NCBI GenBank assembly: GCA_903906315.1
Contig: CAIVJW010000038.1
Location: forward strand, 1-34,318
Direction: 5' to 3'
Length of the DNA: 34,318 nt
DNA from: an uncultured delta proteobacterium
GTDB taxonomy: Bacteria; Myxococcota_A; Polyangia; Polyangiales; Polyangiaceae
This document shows positions 14,979 to 23,386 of the stretch, piece after piece. Position numbers and translations under genes: made by a program. Under the pieces are notes generated by a model. The model ran no database searches, was not told where the DNA came from, and was given only the letters and a program-made list of their open reading frames with translations. Position 1 is the first letter of the stretch; each line of letters begins with the position of its first letter.

Positions 14979-16898
14979 ATGCGGGCCGGGGGGCACGCGA
15001 TCACCCGCCGCCGGAGTCGCCTCCGGTCGGTCCGTCGCCGCCTCGCGGCGCTGGCGCTGCTCGCGCCGTCGCTCGTCCTCCTCGCCGCGGACCTCGCGAG
15101 GCGCCCGCGGCAGATCGCCGGCTTCGACGCCCCGCACGCGCTCGGCTACCTCGGGTCGCTTCTCGGATCCGCGCTGATCTGGGCGGTGATCCTCGCGGCC
15201 TCGTCGCGGCGGCGCGGCCTCCTGCGCTGGGTCTTCGGCGCGATCTTCGTCGCGACGTTCACGCTCGTGCTCGGCGTGCAGGGCGCATTTCACCAGCTCT
15301 ACAACACGTACCTGTCGATGGACAGCGTGCTCACGTCCGACTCGTTCGCGTGGGCGATGATGGGCACTCTGCCGCTCGGCCGCGCGTTCGTCTGGGCGCA
15401 CCTCGGGACCGCGATCGCGGTCGCGGCGGGCGTGCTCGCCTTCGCCCAGAAGGTCGTGCGGCCCGGGCGCGCCGCGCGGATCCTGGCGCCGATCCTCGTA
15501 CCCGCCGTCGCCTACGGCGCGGCGACCACGCCGGTGAGCTTCCGCGCCGTGCAGTCGACGAGCGCCGATCTCATCTACTTCCACGGCCTCGCCACGCTCG
15601 GGCGCGAGCTCACGGGGCTCGACTCCATCTCGGCGTTCACGCGCCCGCAGCGCCACGTCGGCGAGCCGGTGCCGAAGGTCGAGGCGCGCCCGGCCCGGCC
15701 GCGCAACGTCGTCTTCATCCTGCAAGAGAGCCTGCGCGCCGACGTCACGTGCTCGGCGTACGACCCGGCGTGCGACCTGCCCGCGCGCGCCGTGAACCCG
15801 CTCCTGCCCGGCCGGATGCCCTTCCTCCAGATGCGATCGAACGCAGGCGTCACGGCCGTCTCCGTCGCGGTGCTCTGGTCGGGCGTCACGCCGACCGCGC
15901 CGCGCGAGACGCTGCTGACCGCGCCGCTCCTCTGGGAGTACGCGCGCGCGGCCGGCTACGACACGGGCTACTTCACGAACCAGGACCTCACGTCGTACGG
16001 ATCGCGCCTGTTCGTGCAGGACGCGGGCATCGCGCACCGGACCTCGGGCACCGAGCTCGACCCGACGATGCCCGAGCACACGGGCCCGCGCGACCTGCGG
16101 CTCGCCGATCATGTCCTCGCGCGTTGGGGTGAGCTGCGCGAGCCGTTCTTCGTCGTCGTGCAGCTCTGCAACGTGCACAGCCCCTACCTCATCGACGAGG
16201 ACGACGCGCCGTATCAGCCCCAGGCCGCCCACTACGACGCCGCGCACGGCGCGCTCATGCGCAACCGCTATCGCAACGCGGCGTACGCCTCCGACAAGGC
16301 CGTCGCGCGCCTCGTCGCGGGCCTGCGGGCCACCGAGTCGGGGCGCCGCAGCGTGATCCTCTTCACGTCGGATCACGGCGAGATGTTCCACGACGATCCC
16401 GGCGGCTACTACGGCCACTCGTGGACGGTGCGCGACGAGGAGGTGCACGTGCCCGGGTGGATCGACGCGCCCGCGGGCACCGTCACCGAGGCCGAGGCGC
16501 AGAGCCTGCGGGCCGCGCGCGAGGAGCTCGTCTATCACCTCGACGTCGCGCCCACGGTCCTCGACCTGCTCGGCCTGTGGGACGCGCCGGCGATCGCGCC
16601 CCAGCGCGGCCGCATGGTAGGCCACCCGCTCACGCGCCCCGGTCGCACGACGGACGCCGTGCCGATGACGAGCCAGACGTGGATCTGGGACGCCTGGGAG
16701 CCGAATTTCGGCATGATGCACGGCACGAAGAAGGTGTTCGCGCAGAAGCGCGACGACGCCTTCCACTGCTTCGACCTCGCCGCCGATCCGGGCGAGGAAC
16801 GCGACCTCGGCGAGGAGGGCTGCCCGGACCTCGTCGCCGCCGCGCGCCGCGAGTACGGCGGCCTGCCGAGCGAGGTGCCGGCGGGGCGGTTCCGCTGA
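14979..16898 (+). CDS. Membrane sulfatase-fold protein, EptA/LtaS-like
   Basis: A 639-residue protein with about four or five N-terminal membrane helices (about 20-185) and a C-terminal alkaline-phosphatase-superfamily domain (about 240-625). Metal-site motifs are visible: VFILQESLRAD with Glu250, the nucleophile loop GVTAVSVAVLWSG with Thr292 aligned to the phosphoethanolamine-transferase Thr, FTSDHGEMF with Asp465 and His466, and GHSW with His480. The usual formylglycine Cys/Ser-x-Pro-x-Arg of sulfatases is lacking, so transfer or hydrolysis of phosphoethanolamine or phosphoglycerol head groups is more likely than sulfate ester cleavage. The active domain would face the periplasm. It begins two bases after the hydrolase-HD gene, with which it is probably co-transcribed. 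No clear Shine-Dalgarno is visible. Confidence 0.9.
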   Translation: MRAGGHAITRRRSRLRSVRRRLAALALLAPSLVLLAADLARRPRQIAGFDAPHALGYLGSLLGSALIWAVILAASSRRRGLLRWVFGAIFVATFTLVLGVQGAFHQLYNTYLSMDSVLTSDSFAWAMMGTLPLGRAFVWAHLGTAIAVAAGVLAFAQKVVRPGRAARILAPILVPAVAYGAATTPVSFRAVQSTSADLIYFHGLATLGRELTGLDSISAFTRPQRHVGEPVPKVEARPARPRNVVFILQESLRADVTCSAYDPACDLPARAVNPLLPGRMPFLQMRSNAGVTAVSVAVLWSGVTPTAPRETLLTAPLLWEYARAAGYDTGYFTNQDLTSYGSRLFVQDAGIAHRTSGTELDPTMPEHTGPRDLRLADHVLARWGELREPFFVVVQLCNVHSPYLIDEDDAPYQPQAAHYDAAHGALMRNRYRNAAYASDKAVARLVAGLRATESGRRSVILFTSDHGEMFHDDPGGYYGHSWTVRDEEVHVPGWIDAPAGTVTEAEAQSLRAAREELVYHLDVAPTVLDLLGLWDAPAIAPQRGRMVGHPLTRPGRTTDAVPMTSQTWIWDAWEPNFGMMHGTKKVFAQKRDDAFHCFDLAADPGEERDLGEEGCPDLVAAARREYGGLPSEVPAGRFR

Positions 16899-16910
16899 CG
16901 GAGGCGCCGG

Positions 16911-17828
16911 CTACCTCGCCGCGCGATCGACGTCGCGCAGGTGAGAGGCGAGCTTGGCGCGCCAGGGATCCGGCAGCGACGGCGCGGCGACGAGGCGGGC
17001 GAGGATCGCCGCGAGCGCGTCGGTCTCGCCGGCGGCGTCGAAGATCGCGGCCTCGACGATCAGCGCCCTGCGGCCGTCGATCGTGCCGGCGTCGAGGCCC
17101 TTCGGGTCGCGGAAGTAGAGCGCGTGCCCCCACGCGAGCCGGCCTCCGCCCGCGCGGAACTCGGCGCTGACGCCGTCGAAGACCGCGACGTCGGATCGGT
17201 GGAGCGCCTCCGAGTGGCGCTCCGAGTAGTGTACGAGGTTCGACAGCCGCCAGAGCGCGAAGCCGCGCGTTCGCAGGTACGCGTCGACGTCGCCGAAGAG
17301 CGGCTGGCCCTCGTAGAGCGGGAAGAACTCGACCTCGATCTCGAGCGCGAGGCACCCGTCGAGGAGCGCGCCGGCGCCGCGCAGGATGTCGAGCTCCGTG
17401 CCCTGCGTGTCGAGCTTGATGAACGAGACGTCGCCCTGGCCCGTCTCCTTCGCCCAGGTGTCGAGGCGTGTCAGCGTCACGGGGACGTCGCGCACCGGCT
17501 TCATCACCTCGAGCAGCGGATAGCGCGCGATCGCGTCGGCGCTCGGCGGCAGGAGCGACGAGCAGCCCGGCTCTCGCGTCACGTGCAGCGTCGCCGGGCC
17601 GTCGACGGCGCCGAGCGCGGCGGGATAGAAGCGCTCGCCCTCGCCGGCGCTCTTCGCGAGGCGCGCGTGCTCCTCGGCGTCCGGCTCGAAGCCGACGAGG
17701 GCCGCGAGCGGCGCGATGCGGTACCAGGCCCCGGCGGCGCCCCAGCGCGCGCCGACGTCGAGCACGGTCGCCGATCGCGCGCCGAGCAGCTCGGCGGCAA
17801 GATCGGCCGTGGGCCTCCGGGGCTTCAC
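16911..17828 (-). CDS. FkbM family methyltransferase (second copy, last in operon)
   Basis: A 305-residue SAM-dependent methyltransferase of the FkbM family. It has a Rossmann-type motif I (TVLDVGARWGAAG, about 21-33), GFEPDAEEHARL with the acidic ribose-binding residue, and the FkbM signature DVSFIKLDTQGTELDILRGAG in the middle. The C-terminal part (from about 200) is unlike the neighbour and may contact the sugar or peptide substrate. FkbM enzymes O-methylate sugars or polyketides, so here a glycan substrate is likely. The GTG start at 17828 overlaps the stop of the upstream FkbM gene by four bases (GTGA). It is the last gene of the four-gene glycan operon and its end lies 12 bases from the end of the convergent phosphotransferase gene. 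Confidence 0.9.
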   Translation of the reverse strand: MKPRRPTADLAAELLGARSATVLDVGARWGAAGAWYRIAPLAALVGFEPDAEEHARLAKSAGEGERFYPAALGAVDGPATLHVTREPGCSSLLPPSADAIARYPLLEVMKPVRDVPVTLTRLDTWAKETGQGDVSFIKLDTQGTELDILRGAGALLDGCLALEIEVEFFPLYEGQPLFGDVDAYLRTRGFALWRLSNLVHYSERHSEALHRSDVAVFDGVSAEFRAGGGRLAWGHALYFRDPKGLDAGTIDGRRALIVEAAIFDAAGETDALAAILARLVAAPSLPDPWRAKLASHLRDVDRAAR

Positions 17829-18646
17829 GACAGCCGTGATCGGACGCGCCGACCGACGCTCCGGACGGCCTTCTCGAGCCCGCGGGCGAGGCGGACGAAC
17901 CCGGTCTCGGAGGTGTCGTACTCGACCACCTTCGCTCGGAGCTCCTCGATCTCGCGGTGGTAGCCGTACGGGATGTGCTCGTCGAAGGTCGAGATCGGCC
18001 GCGCGAGGATCGGCGCGAGCTCGGCGAGGAGCTCGACCGGCACGTAGTACCGGTTGAGGCCGTCGAATGCGGCGAACTCGTAGCGCGCCGCCGTGAGCAG
18101 GTGCTCCCACTTGCCCTGCGAGGCGACGGTCGTCTTGGGCTCGGTCGCCTCGATCACGAGCACGCGCGGGCGGAAGCGATCGAAGTCGGCGCCGCCGAGG
18201 ACGTGGTCCTCGTAGCCCTCGACGTCGATCGACATGAAGTCGATGGGGCCCTTCACGTGCTCCTCGCAGATCGACGCGAGCGTGCGGACGGGGACCTTGC
18301 GCTCGACGAAGGTGTAGCCGGCGACGCGGTGGCGCTCGGCGACCTCGCGCGAGAACGTGGAGAGGCCCGCGTGCTCGGGCGGGAAGTCGAAGAACGCGAG
18401 CTCGCCCGGGGCGTCGGACACGCCGGCGTTGAGGTTGACGTCGCGCGGGCGCGCGCCCGAGACGCGCGCGTACGAGGTCGGCGAGGGCTCGACGTTGATG
18501 CCGCTCCAGCCGCGGTCGTAGAAGTGCTTCGTCATCGAGCACGACACCGGGTCGTACGCGCCGACGTCGATATAAAAGCCGCGTAGCACCCCGTGAAAGA
18601 CGCGCGCGAGCCGCACGTCCTCGGCGTTCTGGGCGTAGGAGATCAT
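17825..18646 (-). CDS. FkbM family methyltransferase (first copy)
   Basis: A 273-residue FkbM methyltransferase. The N-terminus MISYAQNAEDVRLARVF, with GFYIDVGAYDPVSCSMTKHFYDRGWSGINVEPSP, is the standard start of the sugar-modifying FkbM subgroup, and IDFMSIDVEGYEDHVLGG (about 134-151) is its second signature. Its C-terminal basic helix ends Arg-Arg-Val-Arg-Ser-Arg-Leu-Ser. Probable role: O-methylation of a sugar in a lipopolysaccharide O-chain or exopolysaccharide. It starts two bases after the glycosyltransferase stop and overlaps the next FkbM gene, so both are made from one message. It shares only the catalytic framework with the second copy, so the two may methylate different positions. 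Confidence 0.93.
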   Translation of the reverse strand: MISYAQNAEDVRLARVFHGVLRGFYIDVGAYDPVSCSMTKHFYDRGWSGINVEPSPTSYARVSGARPRDVNLNAGVSDAPGELAFFDFPPEHAGLSTFSREVAERHRVAGYTFVERKVPVRTLASICEEHVKGPIDFMSIDVEGYEDHVLGGADFDRFRPRVLVIEATEPKTTVASQGKWEHLLTAARYEFAAFDGLNRYYVPVELLAELAPILARPISTFDEHIPYGYHREIEELRAKVVEYDTSETGFVRLARGLEKAVRSVGRRVRSRLS

Positions 18647-18648
18647 CG

Positions 18649-19860
18649 TCACGACAGGACCACCGTTCGTTCTGCCCGGGCCGCCGGGCGGTAGGCCGCG
18701 ACGCTCCGGTACGCCTCGAGGGTCGCCCGGGCGCAGCGATCCCAGGTGAAGGGGCGGGCGTGGGCGATCCCGCGCTCGCGCATCCGGTCGCGCAGTGTCC
18801 CGTCGCCGAGGATCGACAGCACCGCGGACTCGAGCTCGGTGAGGTCGTCCTCGCGCACGTAGAGCGCGGCGTCGCCGCCGGCCTCGGGCAGCGAGCCGCC
18901 CCGCGTGGTGACGACGGGGCAACCGGACGCCATGGCCTCGAGCACCGTCAGGCCGAAGCCCTCGTAGATCGAGGGCAGCGGGTGAACGAGCGCGTGGCGA
19001 TAGAGCGCGGGGACGTCGCCGGCCTCGACCTCGCCGACGCGCATCACGGCGCCGGCCGGCAGGTCGCGCAGCGCCGCCGTGAGCTCGTCCGGGGTCGGGC
19101 CGTGCCACGCGCCCGCGAGGACGAGCGGCACGCCGGTGGCCCGGAAGACCGTGCGCCAGGCCGTGACGAGCAGCTCGACGCGCTTGCGCGGGTCGTGCGC
19201 GCCCAGGTAGAGCGCGTAGCGCGCCGGGAGCCCGTAGCGGGCGCGGAGGCGATCGACCTCGCCCGGAGCCTCGTTCGGGTGGAAGGCCTCGTGGTCGACG
19301 CCCTCGTGGATGACCGAGATGCGCCCAGCGGGCACGCCGAGGCCGCGCGAGAGGTCGCGCGCCGTCGCGTGGGAGACGGCGATGACCCGCTGCGCGAGCT
19401 GGTAGCGGAGGTAGTCCTTGGCGCGGCGGAGCGGCTCTTCGCGGAGGAGCTTGGGCAGGTAGAGCGCCGGCATCAGCAGCGGGATGATGTCGTGGCACGT
19501 GACGATCGACCGGTACTCGATGGCGGGCAGCGCCGCCGGCCCCTCGATGAAGTGCACGACCTCGGGCGCGGCCCGGCGCAGCTCGCCCCGCAGGTGGAGC
19601 CAGCGCTGGCGCCAGTACCGATCGTAGGCGGCGCTCTGATCGCCGAGCGCCGGCAGCGGGCGGAGGTGCGACTCCGGGCGAAGGTCGTCGCTGAAGGCCT
19701 CCTTGCCGCGCAGACCGACGATCGCGACGAGGCGCTCGTCGGCGCCGAGCTCGGGCTTCAGGCGGTGCAGGCCGTGCGCGAGATAGTGCGCGTAGCGTCC
19801 CACGCCTCGGCTGCGCGCGAGCGTGTCGAGGGCGGTGAGGTCGACGTAGTAGTTCGGCAC
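18649..19860 (-). CDS. GT4 family glycosyltransferase
   Basis: A 403-residue GT-B fold glycosyltransferase that would transfer a sugar from a nucleotide donor to a growing glycan on the cytoplasmic side. Visible elements: RGVGRYAHYLAHGL (18-31, acceptor-side glycine loop), VTCHDIIPLLMP, VIAVSHATARDL, the mid-domain YLGAHDPRKRVELLVTAW, and the donor-binding PLPSIYEGFGLTVLEAMASGCPVV, with the Glu-x7-Glu motif, followed by GGSLPEAGGDAALYV. This is the typical GT4 (GT1_WbdM-like) layout. GTG start at 19860, three bases after the methyltransferase stop. It is the second gene in the operon of four that runs leftward to 16911. Confidence 0.95.
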   Translation of the reverse strand: MPNYYVDLTALDTLARSRGVGRYAHYLAHGLHRLKPELGADERLVAIVGLRGKEAFSDDLRPESHLRPLPALGDQSAAYDRYWRQRWLHLRGELRRAAPEVVHFIEGPAALPAIEYRSIVTCHDIIPLLMPALYLPKLLREEPLRRAKDYLRYQLAQRVIAVSHATARDLSRGLGVPAGRISVIHEGVDHEAFHPNEAPGEVDRLRARYGLPARYALYLGAHDPRKRVELLVTAWRTVFRATGVPLVLAGAWHGPTPDELTAALRDLPAGAVMRVGEVEAGDVPALYRHALVHPLPSIYEGFGLTVLEAMASGCPVVTTRGGSLPEAGGDAALYVREDDLTELESAVLSILGDGTLRDRMRERGIAHARPFTWDRCARATLEAYRSVAAYRPAARAERTVVLS

Positions 19861-19863
19861 GGG

Positions 19864-20784
19864 CTACGCGGGCTTGCGGCCCGCGGCGAAGATGCACGAG
19901 GCCGAGGTGAAGCCCGTCACCCGATGGAAGAGGGCGTGGGCGTGGTGCTCGACGCGGTGGCGGAGGCTCGCGTCGGCGGAGAAATCGTCGACGCCCCGCT
20001 CGCACAGCGAGAGGCCCGACGCGCGCAGCAGCCACGTGAGCGTGCCGAGCGTGAAGTGGGTGAGGTGGATCTCCTCGGTCGACGACTCGAGGAGCAAGCG
20101 CGGCATCCAGATGCCGCGGCGGGGCGGGCGCTTCACCGCGACGTCGTAGGCGGCGCCGAGCTCGGTCCGCGACAGGATGAACTTGGTGTCGGTGTTCGGG
20201 ACGGCCACCGCGAGGACGCCACCGGGCTTGAGCAGATCGAAGCAGCGGGCGACGGTCGCGCGCGGCTCGGCGACGTGCTCGAGCACGTGCCACATCGTGA
20301 TGGCGTCGTAGCGGCCCCGAGGCAGATCGAGGCCGAGCAGATCGCCCTCGTGGACGGTCAGGCCGTGCCGTTCGCGCGCCAGCCGCGCGCCCTCGCTCGA
20401 GACCTCCGTGCCCTCGAAGCGGAAGAGCTCCTTCGCGGCGGCGCCGAAGTCGCCCTGGCCCGTGCCGACGTCGAGCAAGAGGCCACCGGGGGGCACGAGC
20501 TTCGCGATGCGGCGCGTGCGGCGCTGCCACATCGCGGCGCGACCCGGCTCACGGTCCCAGTGATCGTAGTGGCCCAGGCGCGAGTAGAACTCGCCGATGG
20601 CCGCGGGCGTCGGCCGCGGCGACACGTAGAGCGCGCCGCAGGCCATGCACTCGACGACGTCGGCCATCGGCTGGAAGGTCGCGCGCTCCCTCGCGCCGCA
20701 GACGCCGCACGCCTCGACGTGCTCGCGGGGCAGGCCGTTCGAGGGCGTTTCGGCCGCCTTCGCGCTGTCCGGCGTGGCCTGCAT
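19864..20784 (-). CDS. SAM-dependent methyltransferase with N-terminal zinc ribbon
   Basis: A 306-residue class I methyltransferase. Two Cys pairs at 26/29 and 46/49 (ACGVCG and ECMACG) form a probable zinc ribbon, followed by YVSPRPTPAAIGEFY, a layout common in methyltransferases of surface-glycan and nucleotide-sugar clusters. Motif I is LLLDVGTGQGDFG (about 102-114), with GTEVS as the acidic strand and DAITMWHVLEHV as the post-motif typical of Methyltransf_11/23 enzymes. The exact acceptor is unknown; sugar or lipid C/O-methylation is likely. It is the first gene of the glycan operon and is divergent from the flippase. No Shine-Dalgarno is seen, and a TACGAC box lies seven bases before the ATG, suggesting a leaderless message. 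Confidence 0.92.
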   Translation of the reverse strand: MQATPDSAKAAETPSNGLPREHVEACGVCGARERATFQPMADVVECMACGALYVSPRPTPAAIGEFYSRLGHYDHWDREPGRAAMWQRRTRRIAKLVPPGGLLLDVGTGQGDFGAAAKELFRFEGTEVSSEGARLARERHGLTVHEGDLLGLDLPRGRYDAITMWHVLEHVAEPRATVARCFDLLKPGGVLAVAVPNTDTKFILSRTELGAAYDVAVKRPPRRGIWMPRLLLESSTEEIHLTHFTLGTLTWLLRASGLSLCERGVDDFSADASLRHRVEHHAHALFHRVTGFTSASCIFAAGRKPA

Positions 20785-20885
20785 CTGCGGGGTCGTAGCA
20801 CACGGCTCGGAAGCGCGCCTACAGCAAAACGCGGCGCGGTCGGCGCCTGGTCAAGGCCCGAGGGGCGGGCTATCTTCGGCCGGTC
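20785..20885. promoter_or_regulatory. 101-bp divergent promoter of the glycan locus
   Basis: Leftward, TGCTACGAC (20792-20800, minus strand) lies seven bases before the ATG at 20784. Rightward, TATCTT (20871-20876) follows TGGTCA (20848-20853) with exactly 17 bases between, each matching four of six consensus positions, and ends nine bases before the TTG at 20886. Both sides therefore predict transcripts with almost no leader. A shared regulator could act here, but I see no clear operator. Confidence 0.5.
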
Positions 20886-22388
20886 TTGGACGCTTCGCCG
20901 CACGAGGTCCCGCCGCCCGAAGCCGAGGGCGCGCCACCCGCCGGCGCGGATCACGCGGCCGGCGGCGTCGAGGCCGAGAGCGACGAAAAGCCCGCCGGCG
21001 CGGGGATCGGCGTCCTCTTCCGCCTGCGCCCGTACGACACGTCGACCGACCGCGGCCGCGCGCTCGAGCGCTACCGACGCGCCACGCTGATCACGGCGAC
21101 GGGCTTTCTCGCGCGCGCGCTCACGGCGGCCGCGAGCGTGATCTCGCTGCCGCTCACGATGGGCTACCTCGGCAAGGAGCGCTACGGCATGTGGGCGGCG
21201 ATCAGCGCGCTGCTCACGTGGGCGGTGCTCGCCGATTTCGGCGTCGCGCGCGGCCTGCAGAACCACCTGAGCGAGGCCTACGGCAAGAACGACCCGCAGG
21301 CCGCGTCCGAGTACATGTCGACCGCGTTCTACACGCTGCTCTTCATCTCGCTCGGGCTCGGCGTGGTCTTCGGCGTGGGCCTCTTCGCCGTGCCGTGGCA
21401 CCGCGTGCTCAACGTCGACGACCCGAAGCTCGTCGCGGAGCTGCGTCCGACGCTCGCGGCCGTCGTCTTCATCTTCCTCGCCGGCTTCCCGCTGAACGTC
21501 GTCGGCCAGGCGTACGCCGCCTACCAGCGCGCGCACGTCGCCAACCTGTTCTCGATCGGCGGCAGCGTCGTCTCGCTCGGCCTGCTCGTGATCGTGATCA
21601 AGCTGAAGCTCGGCCTGCCGTGGCTGATCCTCGCGACGGGCGGCTTCGGCGTGTCGATGACGGTCGTGAACCTCGCGTACATCGCCCACGACATGCCGTG
21701 GCTGTGGCCGCGCTACGCCCACGCCTCGAAGGCGACCCTGCGGACGCTGATGAAGATCTCGGGGCCGATGCTGCTCATCCAGCTCGGCGGCATGCTGATC
21801 AGCGAGGTGCAGATCCTCATCATCGCGCAGACGCTCGGCGTCTCGCTCGTGGCCGACTACACGATCTTCCTGCGCGTCTTCTCGGTGCCGGTGCTCATCG
21901 TCGCGATGATCGAGGCGCCGTACCCGGCGATGTACCGCGAGTCGTACGCGCGCGGCGACGTCGACTGGTGCAAGACGGCGTTCCGGCGGCTGCAGCGGAT
22001 CAAGCTCGGGCTGTCGACGCTCGGCCTCCTCGTGCTGCTCCTGCTCGGGGACCTCGCCGCGCGGCTGCTCTCCGGCGCGACCGTGCGCTTCGGCCTCGAG
22101 GTGTGGGCGGCGGCCGGCGCGATGCTCATCGTCGGCAACTGGAACGGCGGGTACACGCACCTCTTCATGTCGGTCGACCGGCTCTGGACGCTGGTCGTCA
22201 CGATGGCGCTGAACGCGTTCGTGACCTTCCCGCTCACGTACTACTTCGCCAAGAGCTACGGCATCTTCGGGGTCATCACGGCGACGACCGCGTTCTCGCT
22301 CTTCATCACCGCGTGGCTCATGCCGGTGCTCGCGCGCGACCTCTTCCGCGCCGCGCCGCCCGCGACGATCGAGCCCGCGAGAGGCTGA
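20886..22388 (+). CDS. Polysaccharide/lipid-linked glycan flippase (Wzx/MVF-type)
   Basis: A 500-residue polytopic membrane protein, about 12 predicted helices after a 60-residue Pro/Ala/Glu-rich cytoplasmic N-terminus. Elements typical of the polysaccharide biosynthesis/MOP superfamily are LITATGFLARALTAAASVISLPLTMGYLGKERYGMWAAISALLTWAVLADFGVARGLQN, with the glycine-rich loop before helix 2, and the mid-protein LRTLMKISGPMLLIQLGG. It would move lipid-linked oligosaccharide units made by the divergent operon to the periplasmic side. The start TTG at 20886 is the first in frame after the promoter and has no Shine-Dalgarno; the N-terminal extension is unusual for Wzx and may be regulatory or an annotation artefact if translation starts later. 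Confidence 0.9.
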   Translation: MDASPHEVPPPEAEGAPPAGADHAAGGVEAESDEKPAGAGIGVLFRLRPYDTSTDRGRALERYRRATLITATGFLARALTAAASVISLPLTMGYLGKERYGMWAAISALLTWAVLADFGVARGLQNHLSEAYGKNDPQAASEYMSTAFYTLLFISLGLGVVFGVGLFAVPWHRVLNVDDPKLVAELRPTLAAVVFIFLAGFPLNVVGQAYAAYQRAHVANLFSIGGSVVSLGLLVIVIKLKLGLPWLILATGGFGVSMTVVNLAYIAHDMPWLWPRYAHASKATLRTLMKISGPMLLIQLGGMLISEVQILIIAQTLGVSLVADYTIFLRVFSVPVLIVAMIEAPYPAMYRESYARGDVDWCKTAFRRLQRIKLGLSTLGLLVLLLLGDLAARLLSGATVRFGLEVWAAAGAMLIVGNWNGGYTHLFMSVDRLWTLVVTMALNAFVTFPLTYYFAKSYGIFGVITATTAFSLFITAWLMPVLARDLFRAAPPATIEPARG

Positions 22389-22450
22389 TCCGTGTCGTCC
22401 ACGGGGCCGCGCTCACCGCTGCGCTTGCGACGGCGCGCGTCGGGCCTGCC

Positions 22451-22467
22451 GCGAGGCCCCGCCTCGC
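22451..22467 (+). terminator. Short hairpin after the flippase gene
   Basis: GCGAGGC and GCCTCGC form a perfect 7-bp stem with a three-base loop, about 60 bases after the flippase stop. No T tract follows, so a terminator role is tentative. The rest of 22389-22632 shows no gene. Confidence 0.3.
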
Positions 22468-22615
22468 CCGAGCCTGGCTGATCGCGGCGGGCTGCGGGCC
22501 TGGCTCCGCTCGGCGGGCCAGCGGCACGGTCCCCGCCGGCGGGCGCGACGAGGTCACGGTTCCGAAGCGGGGCGGCACGACCTCGCCGACGCAGCTCACG
22601 CTCGAGCGGACCTGG

Positions 22616-22621
22616 TAGCCT
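22616..22621 (+). promoter_or_regulatory. -10-like TA box before the small lipoprotein
   Basis: TAGCCT (TAnnnT) preceded by TGG, 11 bases before the ATG at 22633; no Shine-Dalgarno in between. The same hexamer occurs at 31812 before the subtilisin gene. Confidence 0.35.
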
Positions 22622-22632
22622 CGCGCCACGCC

Positions 22633-22947
22633 ATGGCCTCTCCCCACGCCCCGCGCCTCCTCCTCGCCCTGATCGTCGCCCTGCCCGCCTGCGCCGGGCT
22701 CGGGCTCGGGCGCGACGCCGCGCTGCCGCTCGTGCGCGAGCACGCCGCGAAGGACCTCGACTGCTCCGAGAAGGACCTCCGCGTGAGCGAGGAGCTCGGG
22801 GGCCGGTACAAGGTCGTCGGTTGCGGGCGCAAGGCGATCTACCGCACCGCGTGCGTCGCGCTCACGTGCGAGGTCCACCCCGACGACGGACCCCCCATCC
22901 CGCTGCGCGACCGCCCCGACCCGACCGGCGAGCCGTCGCCGCGTTGA
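22633..22947 (+). CDS. Small lipoprotein, function unknown
   Basis: A 104-residue predicted lipoprotein: hydrophobic signal peptide with lipobox Ala-Leu-Pro-Ala-Cys (Cys20), then a small domain (about 28-85) with four Cys (44, 64, 74, 79) and the run LGGRYKVVGCGRKAIYRTAC, and a Pro/Asp-rich tail. Small lipoproteins with a KVxGCGRxxxYxC pattern are frequent in Polyangia; I can name no function. The start ATG at 22633 fits the signal peptide. It is separated by 64 bases from the next gene, which has its own TA box, so it is probably transcribed alone. Confidence 0.75.
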   Translation: MASPHAPRLLLALIVALPACAGLGLGRDAALPLVREHAAKDLDCSEKDLRVSEELGGRYKVVGCGRKAIYRTACVALTCEVHPDDGPPIPLRDRPDPTGEPSPR

Positions 22948-22991
22948 TCGCCGCGGCGCGCGTCGACCGAGCGCGCCCGCCGGGCACGGGG

Positions 22992-22997
22992 TAAGCT
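22992..22997 (+). promoter_or_regulatory. -10-like TA box before the tail-anchored protein gene
   Basis: TAAGCT (TAnnnT), 14 bases before the ATG at 23012. A weak CAGG lies close to the start. No -35 at a good distance. Confidence 0.3.
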
Positions 22998-23011
22998 CCG
23001 CGCCCTCAGGC

Positions 23012-23386
23012 ATGACCGAACCCGATCCCAGCCCGGCGAGCGCGGGCGAGCGCGACGACGACGCCCCGGCGCGCCCCGCGCAGGCCGCCACGAAGCCGCC
23101 CGGCCCGGGCACGCCTCGCCCCGCGTTCGCGGCCGCATTTCCGGGGGATCCGGAGCTCGACCGGCTGGTCGGCCTGTTCGAGGCGGGCGACTACGCCTCC
23201 GTACGCGAGGGCGCGCCCCGGCTGGCGAAGGCCACGGACCGCGACGACGTGCGCCGCGCGGCCCGCCTGCTCGCCGCGCGGCTCGACCCCGATCCCGTCG
23301 CCAAGCTGCTGCTCGGCATCGCGGCGCTGCTGCTCGCGGTGCTCTCCGGCTGGTACTGGACCCACTCGCACACCCCGCCCCCGTGA
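23012..23386 (+). CDS. Tail-anchored small membrane protein
   Basis: A 124-residue protein. Residues 1-40 are Pro/Ala/Asp-rich and disordered. Residues 43-94 form a helical module (FPGDPELDRLVGLFEAGDYASVREGAPRLAKATDRDDVRRAARLLAARLDPDP) that resembles a single TPR-like helix pair. One transmembrane helix lies at 97-114, with a short polar end (YWTHSHTPPP). There is no signal peptide, so the helical part should stay in the cytoplasm with the C-terminus across the membrane. I recall similar proteins with FP-x-D-P-x-L-D and a C-terminal anchor as common in this bacterial group, always uncharacterised. Its stop overlaps the start of the lipoprotein gene at 23383 (GTGA), so the two are made together. 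Confidence 0.8.
   Translation: MTEPDPSPASAGERDDDAPARPAQAATKPPGPGTPRPAFAAAFPGDPELDRLVGLFEAGDYASVREGAPRLAKATDRDDVRRAARLLAARLDPDPVAKLLLGIAALLLAVLSGWYWTHSHTPPP

Noticed and set aside
22318-23112. Minus-strand open frame across the small lipoprotein gene
   Set aside because: Mostly antisense to the lipoprotein at 22633; composition is Gly/Ala/Arg-rich with no conserved pattern and no binding site before its start.
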